A program made the position numbers and the translations under genes. DNA of 64,000 nt, from assembly GCF_000346465.2 (NCBI RefSeq), contig NC_034010.1:27821382-27885381 (forward strand), read 5' to 3'. This DNA comes from Prunus persica (taxonomy: Eukaryota > Streptophyta > Magnoliopsida > Rosales > Rosaceae). Of this stretch, positions 1 through 12,596 are shown one piece after another; position 1 is the first letter of the stretch, and each line of letters starts with the position of its first letter. The notes under the pieces were generated by a model. That model was not told the DNA's origin. It ran no database searches and saw nothing but the letters and a program-made list of their open reading frames with translations.

Positions 1-255
1 TTTCATTGTGACCAATTATAGGTAGAGATCAACTAGTAAACAAGCCACAACAAATGAACAGTCACTCTAATAGTAAATGATTAACAAAAATCGCATACAG
101 TAATTAAGTAATAATTCAAGTAAATGTTAATCTAATGTAAGACTGACAACCATTTTAGTTTTCTACTATACATAAGATGTGCTCTTGTTCTTTTAATCAT
201 CCCCATCTTGGCATTAGGAGTTATTTGATTTTTGAGCTTTTTCCCCCAATTTTGA
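1..255. other. AT-rich non-coding left edge
   Basis: No reading frame with recognisable protein features and no RNA gene seen. It directly precedes the 1.2-kb tandem array and differs from the sequence that precedes later units, so the array boundary lies at about 256. Confidence 0.4.
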
Positions 256-3200
256 GTTGGAACGTATACATATAACTTAGACCATGAGTATTGGAAAAAA
301 AAAACACACCATAACTTGTTGATGTGAAAACTAATCACTCTGAGTTTTGGGTTTTGGGTTTTGGTAGCTTATCTTAATTTTGGTGGTTTAGTTTTTTTTT
401 TCTTTTGTATTTAATTGGGTGATTGCAACATTCAATTGCTCAATATTTGATTACACTGTCAGAAATTATACTAAAATTAAAAAATAGTTGGTTTAGGAAA
501 CGAGAATCAAGAAACATGTAGAAAAAGCAAACCAAAACATAGCTTAGAAATTTAAGTTTTCTTCAAGAAAGAAAGCTGCAGAACAAAATCAAAACGGGAA
601 TGGAGACAAGATAGAGAAAGATGCATAAAAAGAGGAAGAACAATGAATGCAGTACCTTCTTGGACGAGAAGTTGCAAAACAAAATCAAAAGAATAATCAA
701 GAAATAGAGAGAAAAATCAAATCAAATAGAGCTTAGAATTTCAAGGTTTCATCAAGAAAGAAAGATGCAAAACAAAACGAGAAACAAAATGATAATCAAA
801 ATGAGAAAATAGATAGAGAAAGGAAACCAAACAGAGCACTTTAACGACAAATAAAGAGGGAACAAAACTGGTAGCATAGAGCAAAATCAGATAAGTACAT
901 AAATGAGAGTTCAAAAATGATAATTTGTACATATAGAAAAAGTAAATCAAAGAGAGCATAAAAGCAACACCTTGATTTTCGATAATTGAGAGGGGAGAGA
1001 ACTGTTAGCAAAGGAGATAAATGGAGTGAAAAATCTGTTATGAAATGAAACAGTTCAGCAGTGTGAGTGGAGAGCTCACATGCCCTTTACTTATGTTTTT
1101 AATTCCAAATTTACCCCAAATTAATTCTCACTGCATACATTATAGTTTCAGTTAATAATCTATTTCGGCTTAGTTACGTGTGTTGTCCCGGACCAAAAAT
1201 GTATTGCTAATGATTTAGTAAAGAGAAAACAAAATTTTGCCACCGAAAAAAAAAAAAAAAGTTGTGATGACTATGTGCTTGTTTGGCATTGCTTCTTTGG
1301 AGTGATAAGTGATTGGTATGATGTGATTATCCAAATGAGCTAATGGTTGGGCATAGAACTAAATGAATTAAGACAAATTAGAGCTCGATTATGAACTACT
1401 ACTCTCTCTCTGTGGCTCAATTATGTTCTCATAGTCATGCTCGCTATGCATAAATATACTTATTATTATTTTAATATTTGTGTTGGAACGTATACATATA
1501 ACTTAGACCATGAGTATTGAAAAAGAACACACCATAACTTGTTGATGTGAAAACTAATCGCTCTGAGTTTTGGGTTTTGATAGCTTATCTTAATTTTGGT
1601 GGTTAAATTTTTTTTTCTTTTGTATTTAATTGGGTGATTGCAATATTCAATTGCTCAGTATTTGATTACACTGTCAAAAATTATACTAAAATTAAAAAAT
1701 AGTTGGTTTAGGAAACGAGAAACAAGAAACATGTAGAAAAAGCAAACGAAAACAGAGCTTAGAAATTCAAGCTTCCTTCAAGAAAGAAAGCTGCAAAACA
1801 AAATAAAAAAGGGAATTGAGACAAGAGAGAGAAAGATGCATAAAAAGAGGAAGAACAATGAATGCAGTACCTTCTTGGACGAGAACCTGCAAAACAAAAT
1901 CAAAAGAAAAATCAAGAAATAGATAGAAAAATCAAATTAAATAGAGCTTAGAATTTCAAGGTTTCATCAAGAACGAAAGATGCAAAAAAAAAAAAAAAAC
2001 GAGAAACAAAATGATAATCAAAATGAGAAAATAGATAGAGAAAGGAAACCAAACAGAGTACTTTAACGACAAATGAAGAGGGAACAGAACTGGTAGCATA
2101 GAGTAAAATCAGATAAGTACAAAAATAAGAGTTCAAAAATGATAATTTCTACATATAGAAAAAGTAAATCAAAGAGAGCATAAAAGCAACACCTTGATTT
2201 TCAATAATGGAGAGGGGAGAGAGCTGTTAGCAGAGGAGATAAATGGAGTGAAAAATCTGTTATGAAATGAAACAGTTCAGCAGTGTTAGTGGAGAGCTCA
2301 CATGCCCTTTACTTATATTTTTAATTCCAAATTTACCCCAAATTAATTCTCATTGCATACATTATAGTTTCAGTTAATAATCTATTTTGGTTTAGTTATG
2401 TGTGTTGTCCCAGACCAAAAATGTATTGCTAATGATTTAGTAAAGAGAAAACAAAATTTTGCCACCGAAAAAAAAAAAAAAGTTGTGATGACTATGTGCT
2501 TGTTTGACATTGCTTCTTTGGAGTGATAAGTGATTGGTACGATGCGATTATCCAAATGAGCTAATGGTTGGGCATAGAACTAAATGAATTAAGACTAATT
2601 AGAGCTCGATTATGAACTACTACTCTCTCTTTGTGGCTCAATTATGTTCTCATAGTCATGCTCGCTGTGCATAAATATACTTATTATTATTTTAATATTT
2701 GTGTTGGAACATATACATATAACTTAGACCATGAGTATTGAAAAAAAACACACCATAACTTGTTGATGTGAAAACTAATCACTCTGAGTTTTGGGTTTTG
2801 GTGGCTTATCTTAATTTTGGTGGTTAAATTTTTTTTTTTTCTTTTGTATTCAATTGGGTGATTGCAACATTCAATTGCTCAGTATTTGATTACACTGTCA
2901 AAAATTATACTAAAATTAAAAAATAGTTGGTTTAGGAAATGAGAAACAAGAAACATGTAGAAAAAGCAAACGAAAACAGAGCTTAGAAATTCAAGCTTCC
3001 TTCAAGAAAGAAAGCTGCAAAACAAAATAAAAAAGGGAATGGAGACAAGAGAGAGAAAGATGCATAAAAAGAGGAAAAATAATGAATGCAATACCTTCTT
3101 GGACGAGAAGCTGCAAAACAAAATCAAAAGAAGAATCAAGAAATAGATAGAAAAATCAAATCAAATAGAGCTTAGAATTTCAAGGTTTTATCAAGAACGA

Positions 3201-4144
3201 AAGATGCAAAAAAAACGAGAAACAAAATGAGAAAATAGATAGAGAAAGGAAATCAAACAGAGCACTTTAACGACAAATGAAAGGGGAACAGAACTGGTAG
3301 CATAGAGTAGAATCAGATAAGTACAAAAATAAGAGTTCAAAAATGATAATTTCTACATATAGAAAAAGTAATTCAAAGAGAGCATAAAAGCAACACCTTG
3401 ATTTTCAATAATGGATAGGGGAGAGAGCTGTTAGAAGAGGAGATAAATGGAGTGAAAATCTGTTATGAAATGAAACAGTTCAGCAGTGTGAGTGGAGAGC
3501 TCACATGCCCTTTACTTATGTTTTTAATTCCAAATTTACCCCAAATTAATTCTCACTGCATACATTATAGTTTTAGTTAACAATCTATTTCGGTTTAGTT
3601 ATGTGTATTGTCCCGGACCAAAAATGTATTGCTAATGATTTAGTAAAGAGAAAACAAAATTTTGCCACCGAAAAAAAAAAAAAAAAAGTTGTGATGACTA
3701 TGTGCTTGTTTGGCATTGCTTCTTTGGAGTGATAAGTGATTGGTATGATGTGATTATCCAAATGAGCTAATGGTTGGGCATAGAACTAAATGAATTAAGA
3801 CTAATTAGAGCTCGATTCTGAACTACTACTACTCTCTCTCTCTCTCGCTCAATTATGTTCTCATAGTCATGCTGGCTATGCATAAATATACTTAGTATTA
3901 TTTTAATATTTGTGTTGGAACGTATACATATAACTTGGACCATGAATATTGTAAAAAAACACACCATAACTTCTTGATGTGAAAACTGATCAATCTGAGT
4001 TTTAGGATTTGGTAGCTTAGCTTAATTTTGGTGGTTAATTTTTTTTTTCTTCTTTTGTATTTAATTAGGTGACTGCAACATTCAATTGCTCAGTATTTGA
4101 TTACACTGTCAGAAATTATACTAAAATTAAAAAATAGTTGGTTT
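256..4144. repeat. Tandem array of a ~1.2-kb unit, about 3.2 copies
   Basis: The landmark GTTGGAACGTATACATATAA (with one changed base in copy 3) begins at 256, 1482, 2703 and 3914, giving periods of about 1226, 1221 and 1211 bp; the last copy stops at about 4144. Copies look highly similar, differing by substitutions and by A/T-run lengths. No open frame is conserved across units beyond low-complexity stretches. On the minus strand each unit contains short segments bounded by plausible splice sites, for example an acceptor-like TTTTGCAG followed by CTTCTCGTCCAAGAAG and a donor-like GTACTGC in copy 1 (near 645-680), repeated in copies 2 and 3. This suggests, by inference only, that the unit is a duplicated promoter plus 5' leader of a minus-strand gene whose body lies left of the window. 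Confidence 0.85.
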
Positions 4145-4666
4145 CTTCATCGTATTTGTAAACTATTCCATTAATAATTTTTTCTTAAATTTTTTCTTTT
4201 GGGTGAAGAATATCTCTATGAGGTCAGTTTTTTTCCTATGTGGAGGCAAACCTCCTCCTTGAACCTAGCAAACTAATTTCTAGTTGCAATCCCAACACCT
4301 TTCTTAGCAATAAATAAACCTTTTCTGTTTTTTATTTAAGGAATGAAATTCTTCACATGCGAAACACTTGAGTATTGGATTGCCCATAATCCAGGCAAAA
4401 GCCCAAGGGTAAAGATGAAAATATAATAAAAAAACAAACAAGGGAAACCTTTCGATCAACTTCTCTTGCCTCCCACATTATTCCCCTTCACATCTCCCAC
4501 ATAATTTATAGATATTCAATTATCTTCCGTCAACTTTCATTATATGGGTCTTATGCTGAAAATACCTAAGATGGAGAAGAATGTCAAATGAAAACCACAA
4601 TCTCATGAATCAATGTTGTGGCACTAGAGTAGAGCATAACATATTATGCTGAAAACATATCATATA
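4145..4666. other. Non-coding spacer
   Basis: AT-rich DNA between the tandem array and the MITE. I see no gene, RNA or repeat structure in it. Confidence 0.4.
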
Positions 4667-5227
4667 AGGGTTAACTGGTGATTTGCCCCTGAACTTGTAC
4701 CTAACTTTCGATTTACCTCATATCCTTTTTTTTCTTTTAAATTAAGGATATGAACTTCTTTTTTTCTCCAATTTCTCCCTTGTAGTCTAAATCTACAACA
4801 TTTCATCCAATTTGTCGCTAAATAAGAAGACAAAATGGTCATTTTGTACATTGAAAATAAATAAAAATGAAAAATAAAGTAAAAACCAGAAAATTCAGAA
4901 AAACCTAGAGGAAGGGGGGGTGGGGTGGGTTTGGGGGATGAAAATACAAAAGGGGGAGGTGGGGGATTGGTCTGGGAGTAAAGAATGGTGGTCATGGGGG
5001 AATAGGAGGAGGAAGGGGTTGGCATTAGGTTTACTCTTTTTCTTCAATTTTTTCCAAAAAAATTATTTTTTACACTGATTTAACTGAAAATTGGATGAAA
5101 TATTGAGAATTTAGACCGTAAGGGGGAAATTGGCAAAAAAAAAGAAGGTTCATATCCTTAATTTTCTATAAATAAAAAAATATGAGGTGAACGTACAAGT
5201 TTAAGGGGCAAATCACTAATTAACCCT
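4667..5227. mobile_element. Non-autonomous hAT-like MITE, 561 bp
   Basis: The ends are long inverted repeats. The left end reads AGGGTTAACTGGTGATTTGC and the right end, read on the minus strand, starts AGGGTTAATTAGTGATTTGC. The similarity continues through GGGGCAAAT/GTACAAGTT and the inner 'aggttcatatcctta' sequence. It is flanked by a perfect 8-bp direct repeat ATCATATA (4659-4666 and 5228-5235), the target-site length of hAT elements. There is no transposase. The interior carries a G-run tract (about 4914-4975) able to form a G-quadruplex. Superfamily is inferred from target-site length. Confidence 0.8.
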
Positions 5228-6176
5228 ATCATATAATATCATCAGAAAAGAAAAACAAACAATGCTTCTACACTACAGGGCTTTCATTACTTGTATGGTT
5301 TAAGCAAGATGGGGGAACAATATTGGAGAATAAGGTTAACAAGGGATCTTATATGAGAGGAAATTTCTTTAAAATAAATTTATAAATGTTTAGTAAAAGA
5401 TGGATGGATACAGAAAATAACAACCATGTTTCTTCACGATTTTTACCACATTGACAACCTTGTAGTGCCAGATGCCTCACATGAAAGCACAAAAGGCTAA
5501 CAAATATGCCACAGCCCACACCAGCAGTATTTCTAGCTGATCCACACCCAAAAAAAATGGAAAAGTATAATATTATCCCATTTGAAGTCGGTATGGCTTT
5601 TCGACCAAAAGATAAAAAGAAGTCGGCATGGAAAGCCATTGGGCCAAACTTTTGGGTTTCTTTCTAAATTTGATAACTGGGTTTATAAGAAAAACAGATT
5701 TATTTTTCTTTGTAATCTTGTGTATATTACAATAGGTTCTAATGGCTTCAACCATCGTTTTTATTACCCAAGTTCAACGGTTGTAGACAACAAAACAACT
5801 TACCAAACTTTCCAAAATGTAAAAAGATTGAACCGAATCAATTAATAATATGAGGCCCAAATAAATAAATAATAACATCCAAAACAGCCCCAAAACGTCG
5901 AATCGAAACAAAAAAGACGAAGTTTCTTACTAATTTCTGTGTCTCCTTCGCGGTCGTACTGGATTGTCCTGATCCTGATGCAGACCTGCATTCTACACAG
6001 GGCCAAGCATGCTTTGCCACGAGCCGCCAAGAGAGTGCATCATTTAAGTGCTTAAACAGCATCCACTAACCATCCGCCTCGCCACGTCATTGGCACGTGT
6101 TTTACCTACATGGCACTGTAGGCCCGGGATTTGGAGGGGGAAGTATATAGAAAGCACGTCAGGTATAATTCCGTTT
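5228..6176. other. Intergenic region, no gene supported
   Basis: Short open frames on both strands (for example 5838-6062 minus) have no recognisable domain. A G-box-like GGCACGTGTT lies at about 6091-6100. Confidence 0.35.
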
Positions 6177-6214
6177 GGATATGCGGATAATTCCGCTTGG
6201 ATATGCGGATATTC
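6177..6214. promoter_or_regulatory. Cluster of three P1BS (PHR1-binding) sites
   Basis: The PHR1-binding consensus GNATATNC occurs three times in 38 bp: GGATATGC at 6177-6184, GGATATGC at 6199-6206 and GGATATTC at 6207-6214, the last two directly abutting. They lie about 1 kb upstream of the likely transcription start of the glycerol-3-phosphate permease gene, whose Arabidopsis homologue G3Pp1 (PS3) is phosphate-starvation induced. Function is inferred from motif and context. Confidence 0.6.
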
Positions 6215-6880
6215 CTTTCCATGATCCGCCCCGCAGCATCTCTCTATTCGTAATGTGGTGGGCCCAGTGGGATTGACGATTGCTGCACCCGGTTGGGTTA
6301 GTAGAATTACGAATTTGCCACGCTCTTTGAGGTGGTGATTTTTTATTCATTTAACCAAATTGCCCTTTTTAACTAAGATGTGCCTGTGTATGGGAAAAGT
6401 TGAATTTTGTGACCCTTTTTTAGCTTTCAATCACATTGTTTTTTTTTCTCCCCTTCCTGTTTTTGGTAAATTCCTGCTTGTGTTTTCACATGCAGAATGT
6501 TTTTTCCCCTTAATATTTTTAGGGTAAAAAGACAAGGCTAGCTTTTATTTGGTTTAGAAAGCTCCAGCAAATAAAATTTTAAAGAATTTCCTTAAATTGA
6601 TTAGGATTGATGTGATATGTGCCCGCCATCGCCATGAAACCAAAATTTTCATTTAGTGGAAGAAGGAAAGAATTTGATGTGCAGTTGGTTGTCATTTGTC
6701 ATTTGATATACAGCACCACGTAACTTATGCATGGTATGGTATTGCCAAATGTTGAACGACCAGTTTCACCAACACAAAACGGTGTCGTCTCATGCCTGCT
6801 TCTATTGACACCTGTAATTACATGTGTACATGTGTCGGTATTTTTTGTTGTTGTTGTAAATTTAGTGGCTTTGGAACGCT

Positions 6881-6888
6881 GGATATCC
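6881..6888. promoter_or_regulatory. Fourth P1BS site, palindromic
   Basis: GGATATCC fits GNATATNC and lies about 300 bp upstream of the presumed TATA region (near 7190-7200) of the permease gene. A single such site can occur by chance; it is noted because of the upstream triple cluster. Confidence 0.45.
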
Positions 6889-7382
6889 AGAATGCTGTGT
6901 CGTTTCCAAAAGCCAATTAAAAAGTCATCCTACTTTATGGCGTTGATTTCAATAGGCACTGCAGAATGCTTACTGCCGTTTTACCACCAGCTTGGATCTC
7001 ACGAAAAGCATTGCAAAAACGACAAATCACTTCCCTCCTGTGCTTGCCAACAAAGCTAATTGCAAAACCGACAAATCACTTCCCATAAGGGTATTTTCGT
7101 CAACTCATATTCCGACGTCAGTTACCAAAGCTGAGAATCCGAATCCAGCGAAAGAGGACAAACCGGGGGCGATGTGGGGATTTCGCTATCATAAAATATA
7201 ATTCCCCTCCCGCATCGGAAGCTCACGTTGGTTTGCGCATTCTCTTTAAAGAGCTCCAACCAAAGCAGTTGTTTGTTGAGCAACTTACATCGAAAATCCA
7301 GAGGATTTGAGGCCAGAAACCTGGCGACTCGCGAGAGAATATAGTAGAAAGCATTACACTCAAGCTCAGCTAAGCTAAATAG

Positions 7383-8262
7383 GTATATGTTCCTCACCCT
7401 GTATGTATAAATATCCTTGTAATTTTCAGCTGGATATGTTTCTTTTTTCAAACTTTTTGACCTTTTGTAGTTCTCTTTTGATTGTTTGTTTATTTGGATT
7501 TTTTCAGTTTGTTGTGTGTTTCAGAACGTTAATTCTCTCTAAGCAAGAAAGATTCTCGTGTTTCTCTTTTGATTGTTTCCAATTTGCTTGGGCAAACGAT
7601 AAGATTCTTGTATTTTCCTTTGACCGTTTTATTTATTTTTTGTTTGTGGCGAGAACGTCGATGGTTTTTGTTTTTGTGTTTCTTTTTCCAGGAGATTTTT
7701 ATAAATGGGTTTTTTTCTTTCAAAGTTTCATGCTTTATTCTGGTTAGGTGAGTCACAGTTTCAGTTCTGATTGTTAAAAATTTTCCTTTTTCCTGTTTCA
7801 AGGCTTTTTCCCCTGTAATTTTTGGTAGTTTGAGACGCGGATGGCTTTAGTTCAGCTGCATGATCTTCAAGTTAGATTGATTTGGATTCTTTTGAAATTT
7901 ATCAGGATTATAAATCTGGTTTCCTTTTCTGTTCCAATCTATTGAATTTCTACTGGAATTATGGACAATGCTGAAAACTTCGATTGGGAATTTCCTAGTG
8001 AATTGACATTCAGGCTATTTACTTTCTCTTAAATACCTGAACCAGCTCTGACTTTAGCAAGAATGTTTGGAAGTTGGGAATCAGGGAATTGGTAGTGAAA
8101 TATGTTTATATTTGATTAGTAGTTCTGAATTGGTATTAAAGAAGTCAAATTGAGCTTGTTCCCCAACTCAAGATAATTGAACTGGTAGTTTCATTGGTTA
8201 ATTCCATTCTTGTTGTTTGTGGGATTGCCATCTTGTATGTTACTGACGCACTCTTTCTTTAG
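7383..8262 (+). other. Probable leader intron of the glycerol-3-phosphate permease gene
   Basis: A donor AG|GTATATGT at 7383 and an acceptor CTCTTTCTTTAG| ending at 8262 frame a T-rich 880-bp stretch ahead of the start codon at 8334. The leader exons would be about 7230-7382 and 8263-8333. The 5' end is a guess from the AT-rich TATA-like stretch near 7190-7200. Needs transcript support. Confidence 0.5.
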
Positions 8263-8333
8263 CTTGAAGGTTTTGCTGGATAAGAGGAGGTAGAGCTTCT
8301 TCTTCCCCTTAATATTGGAGTGAAAATCAATAC

Positions 8334-10238
8334 ATGATTTCAATGTCAGAGCCAGCACCAGAGAGAAATTACAGCAAGCCCCCAGGGATTCGGTTATTAG
8401 AGTACATAAAGAAATCCCCACTTTCCTACAAAACCCACCAAGCCATTGTGCTGATTGTTACTTTTTTAGCATATGCTAGCTACCATGCCGCTCGAAAAAC
8501 CACGAGCGTGGTCAAGAGTACCCTTGATCCCGAATCTTCAGATGTGAGCTTGAAGTTTTTCCCATGGAGGATGACTTACTTAAGTGAACCAGCCGAAGGC
8601 AGAAGGTTGTCTCGGATTCTTGGAGATGGTTGGGCCCCGTTTAATGGATCAGATGGCACAGCCTTGCTTGGTGAAGTTGACCTAGCTTTCTTGGCTGTAT
8701 ATGCTATAGGAATGTATTTCTCTGGACATTTGGGTGATAGAACGAACTTAAGGATCTTTCTAACCATCGGAATGGTGGGAGCCGGGGTCTTTACTTCATT
8801 ATTTGGAATTGGATATTGGGCAAATATTCACACTTTCTATTACTTCCTTGGGGTTCAAATGCTTGCTGGTTTGTTCCAATCGACTGGATGGCCTTCCGTA
8901 GTCGCAGTTGTTGGTAATTGGTTTGGGAAGAAGAAAAGAGGGCTGATTATGGGTATATGGAATGCTCATACTTCTGTTGGGAACATTACAGGGTCTTTGG
9001 TTGCTTCCGCTCTATTGAAATACGGGTGGGGTTGGTCCTTTGTAGTCCCTGGTCTCATAATTGCTACCGTTGGTGTGGTGGTTTTTCTATTCTTGCCTGT
9101 TAGTCCTGACTCTGTTGGAGCCGAAGAAGATGAATTGGACTCTCCCAAGAAATGTGGGGCAGCTGGAGTAACAGAACCATTATTGGAACCAGAGGTTAAG
9201 GTGAAGGAGAGTGCTGTGGGGTTCCTAGAAGCTTGGAAAATTCCTGGAGTTGCTCCTTTTGCTCTATGCCTTTTCTTTTCCAAGTTGGTGGCTTATACAT
9301 TTCTCTATTGGCTTCCTTTCTACATTAGTCACACAGGTAATTCAACTTCCTTGCTGTTTCAAATTTGTAGTTATGTTAAGAGCATTTCTTGATGTGCTTT
9401 TTTATGGGAGCATATTATTACTAAAAGATGATAAGGGCATTGCCAGAGAAGTTAAAGAAACTGAACTTTCACTGAAAATTTTCTACCATTACATGCGGTG
9501 TGTCGGTGTCTAGTCTTTGGAGGGAGTTCTCTTTAACTGGCTAGTAGAATATTTCTGTTTGTCAACAATTCAAAATTCAGTCATTGTGAACATTTTAACA
9601 CATTTTCTTGGCTCACATTACATTTTAACACGGCATACTCTTGTGATTGGCTGACTTACATTTTAACACATGTTGCAGCTATTGACGGAAAGTACTTATC
9701 CAGTGAGGCATCTGGTAACTTATCCACATTGTTCGATGTTGGAGGAGTTCTTGGAGGAATCCTTGCTGGCCATATTTCTGATCGCTTAGATGCCAGAGCC
9801 ATCACAGCTGCAAGTTTCATGTACTGTGCTATCCCTGCTCTCTTTTTCTACCGAAGCTATGGCCATGTATCCATGGCTGTGAACATTGCACTTATGTTCA
9901 TCACCGGCATGTTTGTTAATGGGCCATATGCTCTAATAACAACAGCTGTGTCCGCGGACCTGGGAACACATAGCTCATTGCGTGGGAATTCGAGGGCATT
10001 GGCAACGGTAACAGCAATTATAGATGGAACAGGCTCTGTTGGGGCTGCTATTGGTCCATTATTAACCGGCTATATTTCAGCCAAAAGTTGGAGTGCAGTT
10101 TTCACAATGTTGATGGCAGCAGCTCTAATTGCAGGGCTGCTTCTGACTAGGCTTGTCGTGGCCGAAGTAGCTGCAAAGATTGAAGAGTCGAGATTGCGGT
10201 CTGCATCAAGGTCTCAACCCACAGTAATTGATGTGTGA
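8334..10238 (+). CDS. G3Pp1: Glycerol-3-phosphate permease (SLC37/G3Pp family, MFS)
   Basis: Major facilitator superfamily organophosphate:phosphate antiporter family protein of 520 residues, close to the ~523 residues I recall for Arabidopsis G3Pp1. Exons are 8334-9336 and 9679-10238; the intron (GT at 9337, AG at 9678) splits a codon after ISHT and the phases close. The N-terminus has the family pattern [21 protein letters not shown] around residues 38-60; the first half carries DRTNLRIF and WFGKKKRG loops, then an acidic cytoplasmic loop (about residues 263-292) and the C-terminal six-helix half with ISDRLDAR. About 12 membrane segments are visible. A second in-frame Met lies three codons in, before SEPAPER, and could be the real start. 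Expected role: moving glycerol-3-phosphate against phosphate across a membrane; which membrane cannot be read from sequence. P1BS sites upstream suggest control by phosphate status. Alternative: another G3Pp paralogue (G3Pp2 to G3Pp5). Confidence 0.93.
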
Positions 10239-12324
10239 TAATACAGAGGATGTTCTTAGGGTTTTTACAACATTTGTTATGAGTGGTATCATCGGGGGTG
10301 TCTACAAGCTCTGCTTCAGACTTGCTGCTTATTCAATGAAGAGGAGAAGGATCCTCTGTTATGGTCCTAGGAAGGAGAGGATTTTTTTTAAACTTTCTCC
10401 CTAGTATACGTAACACATTGAAGGGAAAGTTGAAGGGAAGAAAAGAAAAGGGATTTGAGTGTATCTAGGGATGTATCTTTGTACTATATCACATGTGTGT
10501 GTACATTATTTTGTGCCTTTTAATGAAATTAATCACAAAGGATGACAAATTCATCCCAAACTGCTATTTTGTGTTTGGAAAATCTGGTTGCCATCAACCA
10601 AACACTATGCAGGGTGACAAAAGAGAAAACCAGGAATTTGCTTCTTTTAGTTTTGAAGAGGATCCTCCTCTCATTTTCATGGAAAATTATTCAAAAAGTT
10701 ATCCACCAGTTGCCACAAATAGTTATGTCTTGTGATAAAGTGTGTTCAAAATTTTATTTTATTTTATTTTTTTGTCGCTGTCGGTGTGATGATGACCAAA
10801 CAAAATAGTACGGCAAAGAGCTTTTGATCCTTTCATTTAGCAAGGCTATGTGACAAGAAAACTTGCCTCCCTTTTTGTTTGTGCGTTTTAGCAGCTGAGG
10901 ACCACTCAAAGCCTCTTTTGCCTGTAGGGGACCAAAGGAGTGCAACTAGAGTTCAGTCTGGCCAAAACCTTTTGCATAGCTAAATCCTCTCCACAAAAAA
11001 ACTTGAACCCTTTTGAGCATCAAAGAAAGTGGTAGGCAGCTAATTCATGCCCACGCCACCGCAGCTACAAAGGAAAGAAGGTTTGGTGGGAAACTATTTA
11101 TGGTTGTCTCCCAAAAACGAGATAATTGGTGGCAGCAAGTTTAAATATACCTTTCTCGATGGATAAAAGTCAAGCAATGACAACGACTGCGAGGAAGAAG
11201 ATGGAGCCTTTTATCATCGTGAACTTTGTGTCACAGTGTTCTCATTGAAACATGGCAGGCACGTAACCTAGTAAGCTTGAAGACCCCACCTGATTGGTTT
11301 GAGGTTAAAGCTTCCTAAAGCCAATAATGGCCCTTTAAATATTTTAGTGGCTGGCTACAGTGAAGGCATTTAGTTGACCATAATGCACAAAGACGGGTTT
11401 AAGGAGCTGTTATTGCCATTTTCTTTTCTTTCTTTTTTTATAAAAAAACGATGGAATTTTATTAAATGAATAAGAATAAAAAGTACAAAGAAGACATACT
11501 GTAAAAGGAGTTATCTCAATAACAATATAATAAATATGGATAAAACTTTCCAATAATATAAGCCAGTCAAAAAACAGAAACGATCTGGAGAGAATCACAC
11601 TCGACAATAACTTTTTATTTGCCATTTTCTTTTTATAATTAGAAAGTTTGGTGCATTATTACATGGCAATAAAGAATAACATTGCTGGGGACAGAATCTA
11701 AAGCGATGGTGGCGTTTGTGGTTTTATAGCAATTGCAAGAATATTTAGTGTGGGATGGTGTCGTGTTTTGCTACGTTTTCTATGGCATGTTGCCTTTCAC
11801 CCAATAAGCAACAACGACTGAGATAAACAAGTCCAATTCTTATCCACCACAAATTAGATACCGCCTGCTCCGCATGATTCACTTAATAATTCAAGCACTA
11901 TGATTTAAACTAATCACCTCTTTAAGTATTTGCTAATCAGATTCCAATTGCATATGAACCACAAACAATATGCTGCTAACCGATTATTTTTATAAGAGTT
12001 TTTTACCTAACCCTGTCCGCCACATTAGACCTTTTTGCATTGTGACTCTCTATATGATATGACAGAGAGGTAAATAGTGCCTTCACCTGATGAGCTTTGC
12101 CCTTTTTTTGTTTGGACGAAAAGCTTTCTCCATTATTTACACGTTCCCAGTAGTTTAGCAACCAAACAAACTGTCTTTGCTGGGCTGGGCTAGGGTCATC
12201 TCTCACTCACAAAGGCATGAACTGGGTTCAGAACAACAGGCCTCAATATCTTATATTAAATGTTATCCAGCCCATTTAGAATATACAACACAGTGAAGTG
12301 TTCTGTGTTTTCTGTTCTTTTTTT
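10239..12324. other. Intergenic, includes permease 3' end
   Basis: The first ~250 bp are probably the 3' UTR of the permease gene. The rest is AT-rich with no frame showing recognisable protein features, and no RNA gene seen. Confidence 0.4.
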
Positions 12325-12374
12325 GGGTGTTGGGGTATTGTGGGGTGGGGGTGGGGGTGGGGGGCGGGGGCGGG
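12325..12374 (+). other. Strong G-quadruplex candidate tract
   Basis: A 50-bp stretch holds at least eight runs of three or more G separated by 1-6 bases on the plus strand, ending in GGGGGGCGGGGGCGGG. Nothing similar surrounds it. Intergenic. Confidence 0.6.
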
Positions 12375-12596
12375 AAGGAGGATAGAACAGGAGCCATCAA
12401 ACTAAAACAAGAATAAAGAAAGACCCTAAACAAGCAGGGAGCAACCAAACAAATTTGTACCAGCAGCAAGAACAGCTAGAAGCGGAAATAGAGGCAACCA
12501 AACTTTCATCAGATACCCCATTCCAGAGGAACATCTCTGTAAGGAGGAAATTAACATAAGAAACTCATCTGTTCCTGACTGTATTGATGAAAGAAT

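Noticed and set aside
741..959. Minus-strand frame of 72 residues in the tandem array (and its relative at 1948-2136)
   Set aside because: Phe/Leu/Tyr-rich low-complexity translation, altered by A-run length differences between copies; not conserved as protein.
5838..6062. Minus-strand frames of 62-74 residues near 5.9 kb
   Set aside because: No domain or start context; lies in the upstream region of the permease gene.
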